Shown here piece after piece: positions 1 through 7,760 of a stretch of DNA of 34,382 nt (position 1 is its first letter; each line of letters begins with the position of its first letter). The notes beneath the pieces are model-generated. The model was not told the DNA's origin. It saw nothing but the letters and a program-made list of their open reading frames with translations, and made no database searches. This stretch comes from Candidatus Melainabacteria bacterium (GTDB taxonomy: Bacteria > Cyanobacteriota > Vampirovibrionia > 2-02-FULL-35-15): assembly GCA_016201905.1 (NCBI GenBank), contig JACQBQ010000033.1, positions 1 through 34,382 of the forward strand. Direction: 5' to 3'. Made by a program: the position numbers and the translations under genes.

Positions 1-16
1 AAGCTTCTATCTTGTG

Positions 17-39
17 AAAGACCCTTAAAAGGTCTTTTT
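17..39 (+). terminator. Intrinsic terminator 1
   Basis: Perfect 7-bp stem AAAGACC (17-23) / GGTCTTT (31-37) with a 7-nt loop and a T run at 35-39. It probably ends transcription of a plus-strand gene lying left of the window. Confidence 0.6.
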
Positions 40-57
40 CGTTAATTAAAATCATAT

Positions 58-98
58 GCCTGTCTAGCTCACTTTCAAAGCTTTTGACAGGCTTTTTT
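58..98 (+). terminator. Intrinsic terminator 2, tandem with the first
   Basis: Stem GCCTGTC (58-64) / GACAGGC (86-92). An inner AGCT/AGCT pairing shortens the loop. A run of six T follows at 93-98. It lies about 20 nt after the first terminator and ends only 8 nt before the first possible start codon of the next gene, so that gene's promoter, if any, overlaps or follows it. Confidence 0.65.
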
Positions 99-106
99 AT
101 TGAAAA

Positions 107-931
107 GTGGCCTTTTGTGAATTATTCACATCTCGTTCTAGTATGACTAGAGAGATGTATAGGAATGCTGGGTTAGAATTTAATTTCCCAGAGGCACTAA
201 AAAAAGCAATAGCATCACCGGGTTCACCAGATCTTGAGTTAATTAGAATTCTAGAGCTTACAAATCAAAAGATTACTGGTGCTCTATTTGGTGGAGTAAC
301 TTTAATGCAAAATGGAAAAGTACCATATCTTGTTGATTTTATAAAAGAGTGGAGAGCAGATAAACCAGTAAGTTGTCAATATCTTTTATCTGATCGCAAA
401 AATTTTATTTCAATCCATAAAAATAATTCAGGAGAAGTATTTGCTAAATTACAGAACTTATTACTACTTCCTAAGGAGACTATAGAGACTATTGAAAAAC
501 TGGGGATTATAGTAAGAAGACCTACTGATCTTACAGAAAGTGATATAGCTAATTTAACTAAGCCGCAAAAAGAAAAGATTGGTTCAGAAGACATTACCGA
601 GTCATTAGTACTTATACTTGCTGATGTTGATGAGCTTTTAACAGCTAATAGGCTAGCTGCTTATGATTCCTCTAGTCATTTTCAGCACCTAACAGAAACA
701 ATTGGTTCCTTTCTTGAAAAAACAAAAGATATAAATCCTCTCTGTGGTCTCTCTTTTGATCTAAGTGATATAGATTCAAGATTACAAGTTCGAGTTGATC
801 CGCCTATAGCTGGAAATAGAGACTATTACACTCTTAAATTTGAACTAAAATCTTCTAATTCCCAAATCAGAGAAAACTTTGAAAGACTTAAGAAGGATTT
901 ATTAGCAGATAAAGTTGTTAAGAAAAGCTAA
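107..931 (+). CDS. Hypothetical protein, about 270 aa
   Basis: I do not recognise this family. The frame opens with GTG at 107, only 8 nt after a terminator T-run. ATG at 143 and ATG at 155 (MYRNAGLEFNF) are in frame and at least as plausible; none has a clear Shine-Dalgarno. The product looks soluble: no signal peptide, no membrane segment, mixed charged helices and short strands, with a Lys-rich helical C-terminus. It ends 9 bp before the convergent nusB stop, so it is transcriptionally separate from its neighbour. No catalytic motif could be picked out. I am confident it is a real coding frame from its length and amino-acid composition; the function is unknown. Confidence 0.7.
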   Translation: MAFCELFTSRSSMTREMYRNAGLEFNFPEALKKAIASPGSPDLELIRILELTNQKITGALFGGVTLMQNGKVPYLVDFIKEWRADKPVSCQYLLSDRKNFISIHKNNSGEVFAKLQNLLLLPKETIETIEKLGIIVRRPTDLTESDIANLTKPQKEKIGSEDITESLVLILADVDELLTANRLAAYDSSSHFQHLTETIGSFLEKTKDINPLCGLSFDLSDIDSRLQVRVDPPIAGNRDYYTLKFELKSSNSQIRENFERLKKDLLADKVVKKS

Positions 932-940
932 GATAAAAAA

Positions 941-1609
941 CTATTTTCTCGTTAATTTAACTATATCCCTTAAAACACCATTTACAAACTTTTTACTTTC
1001 ATTGCCGCCATATTTATCTGCAATTTTTACTGCTTCATCACAAATAACCTCTGTCGGAGTATCTTTTAAGAATAATAATTCTGTTGCAGCTACTCGAAGA
1101 ATGTCACGATCCAGCCTTACCATGCGGTTTGGCTTCCATTTTTTATCACTGTTTCTACTTAAAGCTGCCTGCTCAATAGCCTTGTTTATTTCTTCTTTGT
1201 TATTCACATAGTTTTTCAAAACTACAAGGACATATTCTGTTGCTTGCTTTTGGGTGGTATGAATAATCATCTCTGGAATCTCAAGAGCATTGTAAAGCTC
1301 TGTAGCTGCAGCCTTTAAAGCTGATACTTGATCTTGCAGAATATCTGTTTTAGGTATTAATACTGGCTTAATTTGACTTGTACGTTCATCATTATCGGGG
1401 TGTTCTATTTCAGTATTTAATAAAAACTTTTCAATTTTTTGTAGGTCTGACGAGACAGAAGTAATGTTCTTTTTAGCATAGTCACTTAGTGAGCGGCCCA
1501 GCGCAAGTATAATCTCACTAAAATCTATATCCGTAACCTTGGATTCATCCTTTGGCAATTGTGGCATGGCCAAGATAACAATTTCACGTGCTGCCGAGCG
1601 ATGGTTCAT
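941..1609 (-). CDS. nusB: Transcription antitermination factor NusB
   Basis: NusB is a small all-helical RNA-binding protein that, with NusE/S10, binds boxA RNA and helps RNA polymerase read through rRNA operons. The NusB signature fills the last 60 residues (from about 163): RDILRVAATELLF, then DEAVKIADKYG and SKKFVNGVL. At 222 aa it is much longer than E. coli NusB (139 aa). The N-terminal 'AREIVILAMPQLPK' plus a long helical insertion resembles the cyanobacterial version of the protein. ATG start at 1609. It stands alone, convergent with the unknown gene on its left and divergent from the secreted protein on its right. Confidence 0.95.
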   Translation of the reverse strand: MNHRSAAREIVILAMPQLPKDESKVTDIDFSEIILALGRSLSDYAKKNITSVSSDLQKIEKFLLNTEIEHPDNDERTSQIKPVLIPKTDILQDQVSALKAAATELYNALEIPEMIIHTTQKQATEYVLVVLKNYVNNKEEINKAIEQAALSRNSDKKWKPNRMVRLDRDILRVAATELLFLKDTPTEVICDEAVKIADKYGGNESKKFVNGVLRDIVKLTRK

Positions 1610-1723
1610 AAAGAAATCTTTAGAAATATAAAAAAATGTCAGGAATCACAGTATTAATTGAAACAGATGCTACAAAGTAAGTAAACTCATTTAAGGAAAA
1701 TCATTCTGTCAAGCTTAAAATGA

Positions 1724-1729
1724 GATAAT
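1724..1729 (+). promoter_or_regulatory. Candidate -10 box for the secreted Ig-like protein
   Basis: GATAAT, 10 nt before the ATG at 1740. No good -35 box is seen. If used, transcription would begin within a few bases of the ATG, giving an almost leaderless mRNA, which fits the lack of a Shine-Dalgarno. Confidence 0.3.
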
Positions 1730-1739
1730 AGAAAATAAA

Positions 1740-3137
1740 ATGAATCTCGTAAGAATAAGTTTAATTTTGGTCTTATGTTTTGTATTTCAATTTTTATTTT
1801 CTTTTAATTCAAATGCGAATTTGGTAAAGTTTACTCAAAACCAAACAAATACTTCTACAAATGATCATGTACCACCGGTAATTACTCTTACATTTCCAGA
1901 AGATCTCGATATCTTTTCTGACTCAAATACTGATGTCATCTTTACAGTAACAGACAACGTTTCTGTAAAACAAGTGCTTTTAAATGGAAACCCTGTTTCT
2001 CCTGCTACTGAAGCTCTGTATTCAGAAAATATATCATTAAAACTTGGAGAAAATTCAATTTCAATAATTGCAACGGACTCTTCTAATAACTCGTCCAATA
2101 CAAGTATTAAAGTTACATATGATCCATCTCATACAGATGAAGGTGATAATACTACAGATACAGAAGGCCAAACAGAAACTATCACTCTCCCGCCTGCAGT
2201 TGATAACTTAAATGCAACACTAATAGAACAATTCACAGCACTGAGTAATAAATTAATTGATATAGCATCTATAGGTTCAATAGAAATTGCAAATCCACCA
2301 CCAATCCCAGAAGGTGAGCCAGCCATGGTTCAAGTACCTGAGGTAGAAGGTTTGGAAAGAAATACAAATCCTGATGCTCCGCCAGAAATACCAAAAGGTT
2401 TTTCATTTGCAAGTACTATTGATTTTAATGAGAATAGTACAGTTACAATTTCAAACGAAGAAAAAGATGCCCAAAATACCGTGGTGTTAGTTGATGGTAC
2501 AGGAAAAACATTTCTTGTAGGGCTTGCATTTTTTAATGAGATCAATCAGGGAAACAATAATTCTTTAAGAAAAAATTATAGATTCCAAACTACAGGTGGA
2601 AATCCACTTGAATTAACAACTACACTCACAATTCCAGCAGATGCAAGTGAGGGTGATGCCACTGTTTCAATCTTAAATAAGAACACATCTCTAGCAAGTA
2701 TATCTTTAAAAGTTGCACCACAAAAAGAAATAAAAGTTGGAAAAAGAATTGTGGGAAGACCTCAAATTAAAGAGCCTATAATTGTTACTGTAAACAAAAA
2801 TGTTACAAAGCTAACATTAAAGACTAATGGTAAAAATTTCATTGGACGCTCTGCAATCATAGATGGAAAATTAGAAAGATTAGTTGCAAGAGCAAAGTTT
2901 TTTACAAATATAACTTTTGTTCCAAGTGATGGAATTAAAATTAAAAAGTTTTCACTGTTAAAAAATAAAATTACTTTAAAGGCAAATTTAGACAGTACTG
3001 TTAAACCTGGAATAAAATTATTCAATATAATTACTCCAAAAGGTGCAGACATTGGTGCAATTATTTTTCCCGATCCTATAACAGGTGGCAATTTAGAGGC
3101 TACCTCTAAACCAGAGGGCCTTATTTTAAATCATTAG
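1740..3137 (+). CDS. Secreted protein with a bacterial Ig-like domain
   Basis: 465 aa. Residues 1-27 form a signal peptide (basic start, long hydrophobic core, cleavage near FNSNA), so the product is exported. Residues of about 46-127 look like a cadherin/Ig-like beta-sandwich of the kind found in surface proteins: PPVITLTFPED at its start, TDNVSVKQVLLNG in the middle, LGENSISIIATD near the end. A Pro/Glu-rich linker follows, then a beta-rich C-terminal half rich in Lys, Asn, Thr and Ile. No catalytic motif, LPxTG motif or SLH domain is visible. No Shine-Dalgarno precedes the ATG. Its stop overlaps the convergent neighbour by 4 bp. An extracellular adhesive or structural role is likely; the partner is unknown. 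Confidence 0.8.
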   Translation: MNLVRISLILVLCFVFQFLFSFNSNANLVKFTQNQTNTSTNDHVPPVITLTFPEDLDIFSDSNTDVIFTVTDNVSVKQVLLNGNPVSPATEALYSENISLKLGENSISIIATDSSNNSSNTSIKVTYDPSHTDEGDNTTDTEGQTETITLPPAVDNLNATLIEQFTALSNKLIDIASIGSIEIANPPPIPEGEPAMVQVPEVEGLERNTNPDAPPEIPKGFSFASTIDFNENSTVTISNEEKDAQNTVVLVDGTGKTFLVGLAFFNEINQGNNNSLRKNYRFQTTGGNPLELTTTLTIPADASEGDATVSILNKNTSLASISLKVAPQKEIKVGKRIVGRPQIKEPIIVTVNKNVTKLTLKTNGKNFIGRSAIIDGKLERLVARAKFFTNITFVPSDGIKIKKFSLLKNKITLKANLDSTVKPGIKLFNIITPKGADIGAIIFPDPITGGNLEATSKPEGLILNH

Positions 3138-3541
3138 TCTTGAATCGTAATCAGTCCTCTTTGTGATTCTCTAAGTAACCTTCTGGCTAAAATCAAATCT
3201 TCAACGGCTTTTTCATTGTTTTTTTTGTTTGAGTCAAGCTGGCTAAGCTCTTCAGTTAAGTCAACAACAAGTTCTAGCATAGTTCGCTTTAAAAATGAGA
3301 TCTTTTCTGCAAAATCTTCTCTACCCAGACTACCAGGATTATTCATTAACTCCTTAGCCAATATTCTGGCTTTTCTAGAGAGTGATTCCAGCTTTTGAAC
3401 TGCTTCAATTTTATAATCAGTGCTTAATACCTCAGTAGCAATTAAAAGATTATTGCTAATTATGCTAAATAAGCTTGATAGCTGGCGTTCCTTATGTGTT
3501 TCTTCAACAGGGGTTTTATATCTTTTTGCTTGGGTTGGCAT
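3134..3541 (-). CDS. Small helical hypothetical protein
   Basis: 135 aa, no signal peptide or membrane segment. Almost entirely charged and leucine-rich, with heptad-like spacing (QKLESLSRKARILAKELM, then KRTMLELVVDLTEELSQL), so a coiled coil or helical bundle is likely. ATG at 3541. The stop overlaps tail-to-tail with the secreted protein on the other strand. The family is not recognised. Confidence 0.65.
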   Translation of the reverse strand: MPTQAKRYKTPVEETHKERQLSSLFSIISNNLLIATEVLSTDYKIEAVQKLESLSRKARILAKELMNNPGSLGREDFAEKISFLKRTMLELVVDLTEELSQLDSNKKNNEKAVEDLILARRLLRESQRGLITIQD

Positions 3542-3790
3542 TTCGTTTGCTTTAATTACAGTGATTTAATTTAACTTATCTTACATTAACATATCATAAG
3601 TCCTTACTATGTATAAAGTATTAATTCTAAAAAAATTGTTGAGATTTAAATCCTAAATAACATTAACTCTCTTAACGTTCCATAGAACACTTGTACCAAG
3701 CAATTTTAAAGGTTAACAATAATCACATTCTAACGAAAAAATTATAATAGGTTTAACAATTCTAAATTATGGGTAGTGACTAAAGCTTTG

Positions 3791-5380
3791 TCATAAAGCA
3801 ACTGATATTTTTTCACAGAACACAAGATCCATTGAATTAAATTCAAAATTCTTCACCCATGGTTTATTTAACAATATTTGTGTATTAAAAAAAAGTGGTG
3901 CTATAGCAATCTCTTCTTCAAGAAGGATTTTTTGTGCATGCCTGTATAAAGACTGTCGCTCTCCTAAATCCAAGGTAGCAGCAGCTTTATCTACAATTTG
4001 ATCATAAGTTTCACTCTTCCATCTGCCGTGATTGTTGCCAGAGGTGCTTGTAAAGAGTGTCATAAATGTATCAGGATCAGGATAGTCAGCCCCCCAACTC
4101 ATTCTAAATAAGTGTGGAGGATTTTGCTGTAACGTAGCCAGGTAAACTTTCCATTCCTGATTAGCAATTTCAATTTTTACATTCAAAACTTTCTGCCAGG
4201 ATGCCTGAGCTGCCTCAGCTATTAATTTTGCATCTTCTCTTGTAGGAAAAAGCATTGTAACTCTGGGGAAATTTGTACCGTTTGGATAGCCTGCTTCTGC
4301 CAGAAGTTCTTTTGCAAGGACTGGATTATAATTACAGCCAATGTCAGGAGAATAAAACTTCTCTAGTCCTGGCGGAATCCAGGTCGATGCAGGTATTTCA
4401 TTTCTGTTTAAAACTTTAGGGAAGATTTTCCTGTCCAGCGCATAGCTAAATGCAGCCCGGACAAGCTTATTATCAAACGGTGCTTTATTTACATTGAACC
4501 CTACATAAGTACCTCTAAGCAAAGGGTACGTTTCAGTTTCTTTCATCTTTTTTACAGTTTCAATTTCACTAATAGGAATAGATCTTGAGTCAATGCAGTC
4601 AAGCTCATCATTTAAATAAAGAGAAAAAGCACTTGATTGTTCTGGAACAATATAATATTTAATCTTTTCAAGCTGGGGTTCTGGATTTCTATAGTACTTG
4701 TTTTTTATAAGTGATAGCTTATATTCATGCTGCCATTTCTCTAAGTTAAATGGTCCACAGGAAATTATATTTTTAGGTTCAGTCCAGTCATCTCTGTATT
4801 TTTCTATAATGTCTTTTCTCTGTGGGAAATAAACTGCCCATGAAGTAAGATTTAAAAAGAAAGCAAGCGGAGATTCCAACTCTACCTGAAGGATATTGTC
4901 ATTCACAGCTTTTACACCAAGTTTATTTGGATCTTCTAATTTTCCACTATTAAACAAAAAAGCATTTTTAATCGGGTAAAGAAGATAAGCATATGGTGCT
5001 GCTGTGTGAGGATTTAAAATTCTCTGCCAGCCATATACAAAGTCAGTGCTAGTAAGTGGTCGGCCATCAGACCATTTTGCATCTTTATTTAAATAAAATA
5101 TATATGTTTTGCCACCATTTGATACTGTCCAATTTTTTGCAAGCGAAGGAATTGACTGTAATTTATTATTGTATTTAGTCAGCCCTGCCATGATGTTTGT
5201 AATCACATCAAAAGAATAAGAGTCAGTAGCTTTTGCCCAGTCTAAAGTATCAGGTTCAAATCCAAGATTTAGTCTTAATGTTCCAGGAATAAATTTTTTC
5301 TTTTTAAGATTGCTACAGCTAAGCGATGGCAAAAGCAATGAGCCAAGCAATAATTTATTAAATTGTCTTCTAGTTAACAC
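3791..5380 (-). CDS. Peptide ABC transporter substrate-binding lipoprotein (OppA/SBP_bac_5 family)
   Basis: 529 aa, the usual length for an OppA/DppA-type binding protein, which captures peptides outside the inner membrane and delivers them to an ABC permease. Family features: LNLGFEPDTLDWAKATD near the N-terminus, LAKNWTVSNGGKTYIFYLNKDAKWSDGRPLT-like core, and DFVYGWQRILNP. The N-terminus carries a twin-arginine pattern, T-R-R-Q-F-N-K (residues 3-9), followed by LPSLSC with a lipobox cysteine at residue 22, so it may be exported folded by Tat and lipidated. No permease or ATPase gene is adjacent, so it is an orphan binding protein here. The substrate is unproven; peptides are expected from the family. 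Confidence 0.92.
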   Translation of the reverse strand: MLTRRQFNKLLLGSLLLPSLSCSNLKKKKFIPGTLRLNLGFEPDTLDWAKATDSYSFDVITNIMAGLTKYNNKLQSIPSLAKNWTVSNGGKTYIFYLNKDAKWSDGRPLTSTDFVYGWQRILNPHTAAPYAYLLYPIKNAFLFNSGKLEDPNKLGVKAVNDNILQVELESPLAFFLNLTSWAVYFPQRKDIIEKYRDDWTEPKNIISCGPFNLEKWQHEYKLSLIKNKYYRNPEPQLEKIKYYIVPEQSSAFSLYLNDELDCIDSRSIPISEIETVKKMKETETYPLLRGTYVGFNVNKAPFDNKLVRAAFSYALDRKIFPKVLNRNEIPASTWIPPGLEKFYSPDIGCNYNPVLAKELLAEAGYPNGTNFPRVTMLFPTREDAKLIAEAAQASWQKVLNVKIEIANQEWKVYLATLQQNPPHLFRMSWGADYPDPDTFMTLFTSTSGNNHGRWKSETYDQIVDKAAATLDLGERQSLYRHAQKILLEEEIAIAPLFFNTQILLNKPWVKNFEFNSMDLVFCEKISVAL

Positions 5381-5434
5381 GTACTTTTTAAACAGTATAA
5401 TATCAAGACATTACAGACATGAAATCCAGTTTAG

Positions 5435-5440
5435 TATAAT
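5435..5440 (+). promoter_or_regulatory. Candidate -10 box for the small-gene cluster
   Basis: Perfect TATAAT about 45 nt before the ATG at 5485. The -35 region is weak (TTACAG at 5411-5416). Orientation fits the plus-strand gene that follows. Confidence 0.35.
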
Positions 5441-5484
5441 GTATCTAATGATCTTAATCTAATCAAAGAAGGAGTATAAATTCC

Positions 5485-5694
5485 ATGAAAGTTATGAAAG
5501 TACTTAGAATTGCATATCAAGTGCCTTTATTATTTCTAAAGGATTTTGTCCCGCCAGAAGTTGCTCGTGCTCGTCATCTTGAAACTAATCCAATGAATGG
5601 GTTTAATACTGATGATGCAGAAGAGTGGTTAGCTAGAACAATATTTAAAGAACCTGCTCCTGGCAAAGGTACAGATTCTTTTGGACCACAGTAA
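5485..5694 (+). CDS. Small hypothetical protein, 69 aa
   Basis: Unrecognised. It starts with an ATG preceded by a good Shine-Dalgarno, GAAGGAG at 5468-5474, 10 nt upstream, which is stronger than most genes in the window have. The first 25 residues are moderately hydrophobic and basic (MKVMKVLRIAYQVPLLFLKDF); the rest is polar and acidic, ending in a Gly/Pro-rich tail. No known motif. The stop lies 7 nt before the next ATG, so the two are probably co-transcribed. Confidence 0.6.
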   Translation: MKVMKVLRIAYQVPLLFLKDFVPPEVARARHLETNPMNGFNTDDAEEWLARTIFKEPAPGKGTDSFGPQ

Positions 5695-5701
5695 ACTAAG
5701 C

Positions 5702-6067
5702 ATGAAAATAACTACAGTAATTAATGCACTAAAACTGATTAGAGCAATTCCTAATCGTCCTGAAATTAATACTGAGCTATCTAAGTTAAGAAAACTAGGC
5801 ATGAGTCATAAGCAAGAACAAGTCTGCCGCAGAATATTTGAACCACTAAACACAGCAGAGCAGAAAAAATTTACACTGGCTCTTTCATTATTTCTTAAAC
5901 AAGGGTTAGGAAAAGCTCCTTTTGATTCTTTTAAAAGCATTGCAGATTTCGCATACCAAATAACACGTGGATTAGATTATGCGGACTTGAAAAGAGTAAA
6001 CGATTTAATAGATTCAAGTCCATCCCCGCAAAACCGCTTTGCACAACAATTTGAAAGACATTATTAA
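5702..6067 (+). CDS. Small hypothetical protein, 121 aa
   Basis: Unrecognised helical protein. I start it at ATG 5702 (MKITTVINALKLIR), not at the in-frame TTG 5681 that lies inside the preceding gene. The segment L-x-x-L-R-K-L-G-x-S-x-K-Q-x(4)-C-x(3)-F (about residues 27-48) is echoed in the protein at 6127-6579, so the two may be divergent paralogues. No signal peptide. Follows the 69-aa gene by 7 nt. Confidence 0.6.
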   Translation: MKITTVINALKLIRAIPNRPEINTELSKLRKLGMSHKQEQVCRRIFEPLNTAEQKKFTLALSLFLKQGLGKAPFDSFKSIADFAYQITRGLDYADLKRVNDLIDSSPSPQNRFAQQFERHY

Positions 6068-6079
6068 AGCTCTTTTTTT

Positions 6080-6095
6080 AAGTCAACATTGACTT
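6080..6095. promoter_or_regulatory. 16-nt palindrome overlapping a -35 box
   Basis: Perfect inverted repeat AAGTCAA-CA-TTGACTT. The right arm contains the TTGACT used as a -35 box for the gene at 6127, so a dimeric repressor could bind here. A hairpin role in the RNA of the upstream gene is also possible, but no T run follows it. Confidence 0.4.
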
Positions 6096-6117
6096 CTTTA
6101 ATAGAATAAATTAGACT
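6089..6117 (+). promoter_or_regulatory. Candidate promoter for the 150-aa gene
   Basis: TTGACT (6089-6094), a 17-nt spacer, then TAGACT (6112-6117). The -10 box ends 9 nt before the ATG at 6127, which would give a leaderless or nearly leaderless transcript. Confidence 0.45.
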
Positions 6118-6126
6118 AAGGCCATC

Positions 6127-6579
6127 ATGAATATCAGTTGGTTATCACATCTTACACCGGGTTTAATTAGTAATCGTTTTCAGAATGTTTCTACTGGTGG
6201 AAAAATTACTGTACTGGATTTTCAACAATATCCTCAGTTACAAACATTAAAAAATCTAGGTGCTTCTGATAAACAGCTAGAAAAATGCCAGCTTGGTTTT
6301 GATTTATTCAAACAATTTGAACGCTTTGGTTGGAAAGATTACTCTGAAAAACTTACAGATGGCTGCTTTCAAATCATTGAAACCCGAAAAGCTCTCCCAC
6401 AACATCTATCAGTACTTTTTGGAACTGCTGGATATTTAATAAGATATAACCTTTTAAAAGAAAATGAAATTAGTGATTTAGCAAAATGGCAGGCTTCTTT
6501 AATTAAAAATAATTTAAATCCAAGGCAAGTGCAACGTGCAACCTGGAATGAATACGTCGTTAAACGTACTTCAAGCTAG
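6127..6579 (+). CDS. Hypothetical protein, 150 aa, possible paralogue of the preceding gene
   Basis: Unrecognised. The segment L-x-x-L-K-N-L-G-A-S-D-K-Q-x(3)-K-C-x(3)-F (residues of about 38-60) matches the same spacing in the 121-aa protein just upstream (L, L, L-G, S, K-Q, C and F conserved). The rest is helical with aromatic residues. No signal peptide or membrane helix. It has its own candidate promoter 60 nt after the previous stop and only a weak AAGG upstream. Confidence 0.6.
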   Translation: MNISWLSHLTPGLISNRFQNVSTGGKITVLDFQQYPQLQTLKNLGASDKQLEKCQLGFDLFKQFERFGWKDYSEKLTDGCFQIIETRKALPQHLSVLFGTAGYLIRYNLLKENEISDLAKWQASLIKNNLNPRQVQRATWNEYVVKRTSS

Positions 6580-6609
6580 AAAATTAATCTTGTATTTCAA
6601 AAAAGAGAA

Positions 6610-6639
6610 TTGATTTTAATTGCCAAAATGGTTTAAAAT
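6610..6639 (+). promoter_or_regulatory. Candidate promoter for the 89-aa membrane protein
   Basis: TTGATT (6610-6615), an 18-nt spacer, then TAAAAT (6634-6639). Leader of roughly 15 nt before the ATG at 6661, with no Shine-Dalgarno. Confidence 0.4.
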
Positions 6640-6660
6640 TAAGCTGGTTCAATTTTAATT

Positions 6661-6930
6661 ATGGCTCCAATAGACAAATTAAGTTATTTTTCATCATTAC
6701 CACGATATCCTTCATTTACTTTAAATAGAGATGAAGTTAATGAAGCTCCTACTGACTTAACAGTTGAGGCTAATAATAACGATGCATTATATGAAACATA
6801 TTACACAGACGAAGAAAGTCAAAGTCAACCCGTAAGCAGTGCTGGAAGGATTTTTTTCAATATAATTTTACATCCGGTCTCAATAGCAATTAAAACAATT
6901 GGGGCTTTTATTGTCTCTATTTTTGTTTAA
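6661..6930 (+). CDS. Small hypothetical protein with a C-terminal membrane helix
   Basis: 89 aa. The N-terminal 55 residues are polar, acidic and Asn/Ser-rich. The last 30 form one hydrophobic stretch (FFNIILHPVSIAIK, then TIGAFIVSIFV) that could be a tail anchor. No family recognised. ATG at 6661 has no Shine-Dalgarno but a plausible promoter. It ends 14 nt before the 3' end of the opposite-strand tRNA gene. Confidence 0.5.
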   Translation: MAPIDKLSYFSSLPRYPSFTLNRDEVNEAPTDLTVEANNNDALYETYYTDEESQSQPVSSAGRIFFNIILHPVSIAIKTIGAFIVSIFV

Positions 6931-6943
6931 GTATTTTTTTATA

Positions 6944-7016
6944 AGCCGCCAATAGGAATTGAACCTACGACCCAGTGCTTACGAAGCACTTGCTCTACCA
7001 ACTGAGCTATGGCGGC
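6944..7016 (-). tRNA. tRNA-Thr (anticodon CGT)
   Basis: Complete 73-nt cloverleaf on the minus strand. Acceptor stem GCCGCCA / TGGCGGC, D arm GCTC...GAGC with AGTTGGTA loop, anticodon stem AGTGC / GCACT around the loop TTCGTAA (anticodon CGT, reads ACG, Thr), T arm GTAGG-TTCAATT-CCTAT. The CCA end is not encoded; the discriminator base is T. It lies 14 nt upstream of the tmk stop codon region on the same strand order (tmk then tRNA). Confidence 0.95.
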
Positions 7017-7030
7017 AACATGTAAAAATT

Positions 7031-7714
7031 TTAGACCAGGATTTCATTTAATTTACTCTTTATATCTAAAAACACATCCTGAGGTTCTTTAGTAGCATCA
7101 ATTTCCACAAAACCATACTCCCTGGACATATCATCTAATTTTTCTATTAATTTTGTCTGATAATTTACAAAACTTTCATATAGGTCATTTCCAAGTCTTA
7201 AATCCATACCAGATTCCCAGTGATTAAATCCTTTTGCTCCAAGTACCCGTGGAATCAAATCCTTAGTTGAAATCTTTAAGTAAAAAACAACATCAGGTTT
7301 TAATGCTGTTCCATAAATTTCTTTTATCCATGATTGATCTACGCCACGTACTGCTGCCCTTGCAATTAAAGAATAAATATAGCGATCGTTTAAGACAATA
7401 AATCCTGCTTTTAGTGCCGGTAGTATTTGTTTCTCAAATCTGTCAGCAAAATCTGTTGTATAAAATAAACTTAAAGTAATTGCACCTAAGGTATGTCCTT
7501 CTTTTGCTCTTTTAATTCCTTTTCCAGCCAGCTCTGATCTGGCTGCACCAGTATCTACTACTGCATAACCCTGGCTTTCAAGGTATGACCTTAGCATTAC
7601 AGCCTGGGTCGTTCTGCCTACACCATCAGTTCCTTCAATGACTATGAGTTTTCCCGGATAGGTATCACTATCAAGCTTATATGAATGCAATCCGTAAAAA
7701 TCAAGTTTGGTCAT
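7031..7714 (-). CDS. tmk: Thymidylate kinase-like protein, divergent
   Basis: 227 aa, P-loop dTMP kinase family (phosphorylates dTMP to dTDP). Walker A is G-T-D-G-V-G-R-T-T at residues 28-36, with Arg where the usual Lys stands. The DRY motif is present (VLNDRYIYS, about residue 109). The canonical R-E-P-G-G-T segment after the P-loop is missing, replaced by DTGAARSELAGKG. An extra N-terminal 20 residues (FYGLHSYKLD) precede the P-loop. I recall 'GVGRSTQ' variants annotated as thymidylate kinase in other bacteria, so this is probably a known divergent subfamily. No typical tmk copy is seen here, so this may be the cell's enzyme or a related kinase with another substrate. Confidence 0.8.
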   Translation of the reverse strand: MTKLDFYGLHSYKLDSDTYPGKLIVIEGTDGVGRTTQAVMLRSYLESQGYAVVDTGAARSELAGKGIKRAKEGHTLGAITLSLFYTTDFADRFEKQILPALKAGFIVLNDRYIYSLIARAAVRGVDQSWIKEIYGTALKPDVVFYLKISTKDLIPRVLGAKGFNHWESGMDLRLGNDLYESFVNYQTKLIEKLDDMSREYGFVEIDATKEPQDVFLDIKSKLNEILV

Positions 7715-7743
7715 GACTAAAATTGTTTATTTGAACATATAAG

Positions 7744-7752
7744 ATCATAGCA
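7744..7752 (-). promoter_or_regulatory. Candidate extended -10 for tmk
   Basis: Reading the minus strand, TGCTATGAT (an extended -10, TGn plus TATGAT), about 30 nt before the tmk ATG. The -35 region (AGTAAG) is poor, as allowed for extended -10 promoters. Confidence 0.35.
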
Positions 7753-7760
7753 TTTATTCC

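Noticed and set aside
1726-1740. 15-nt sequence TAATAGAAAATAAAA shared with 9421-9435, both before start codons
   Set aside because: Low-complexity A/T-rich; two copies are not convincing as a motif.
3743-3748. Perfect TATAAT on the plus strand
   Set aside because: No plus-strand gene follows; only a 4-codon frame. Probably chance in AT-rich DNA.
5681-5701. TTG start for the 121-aa protein
   Set aside because: Inside the preceding gene; ATG 5702 gives a more natural start.
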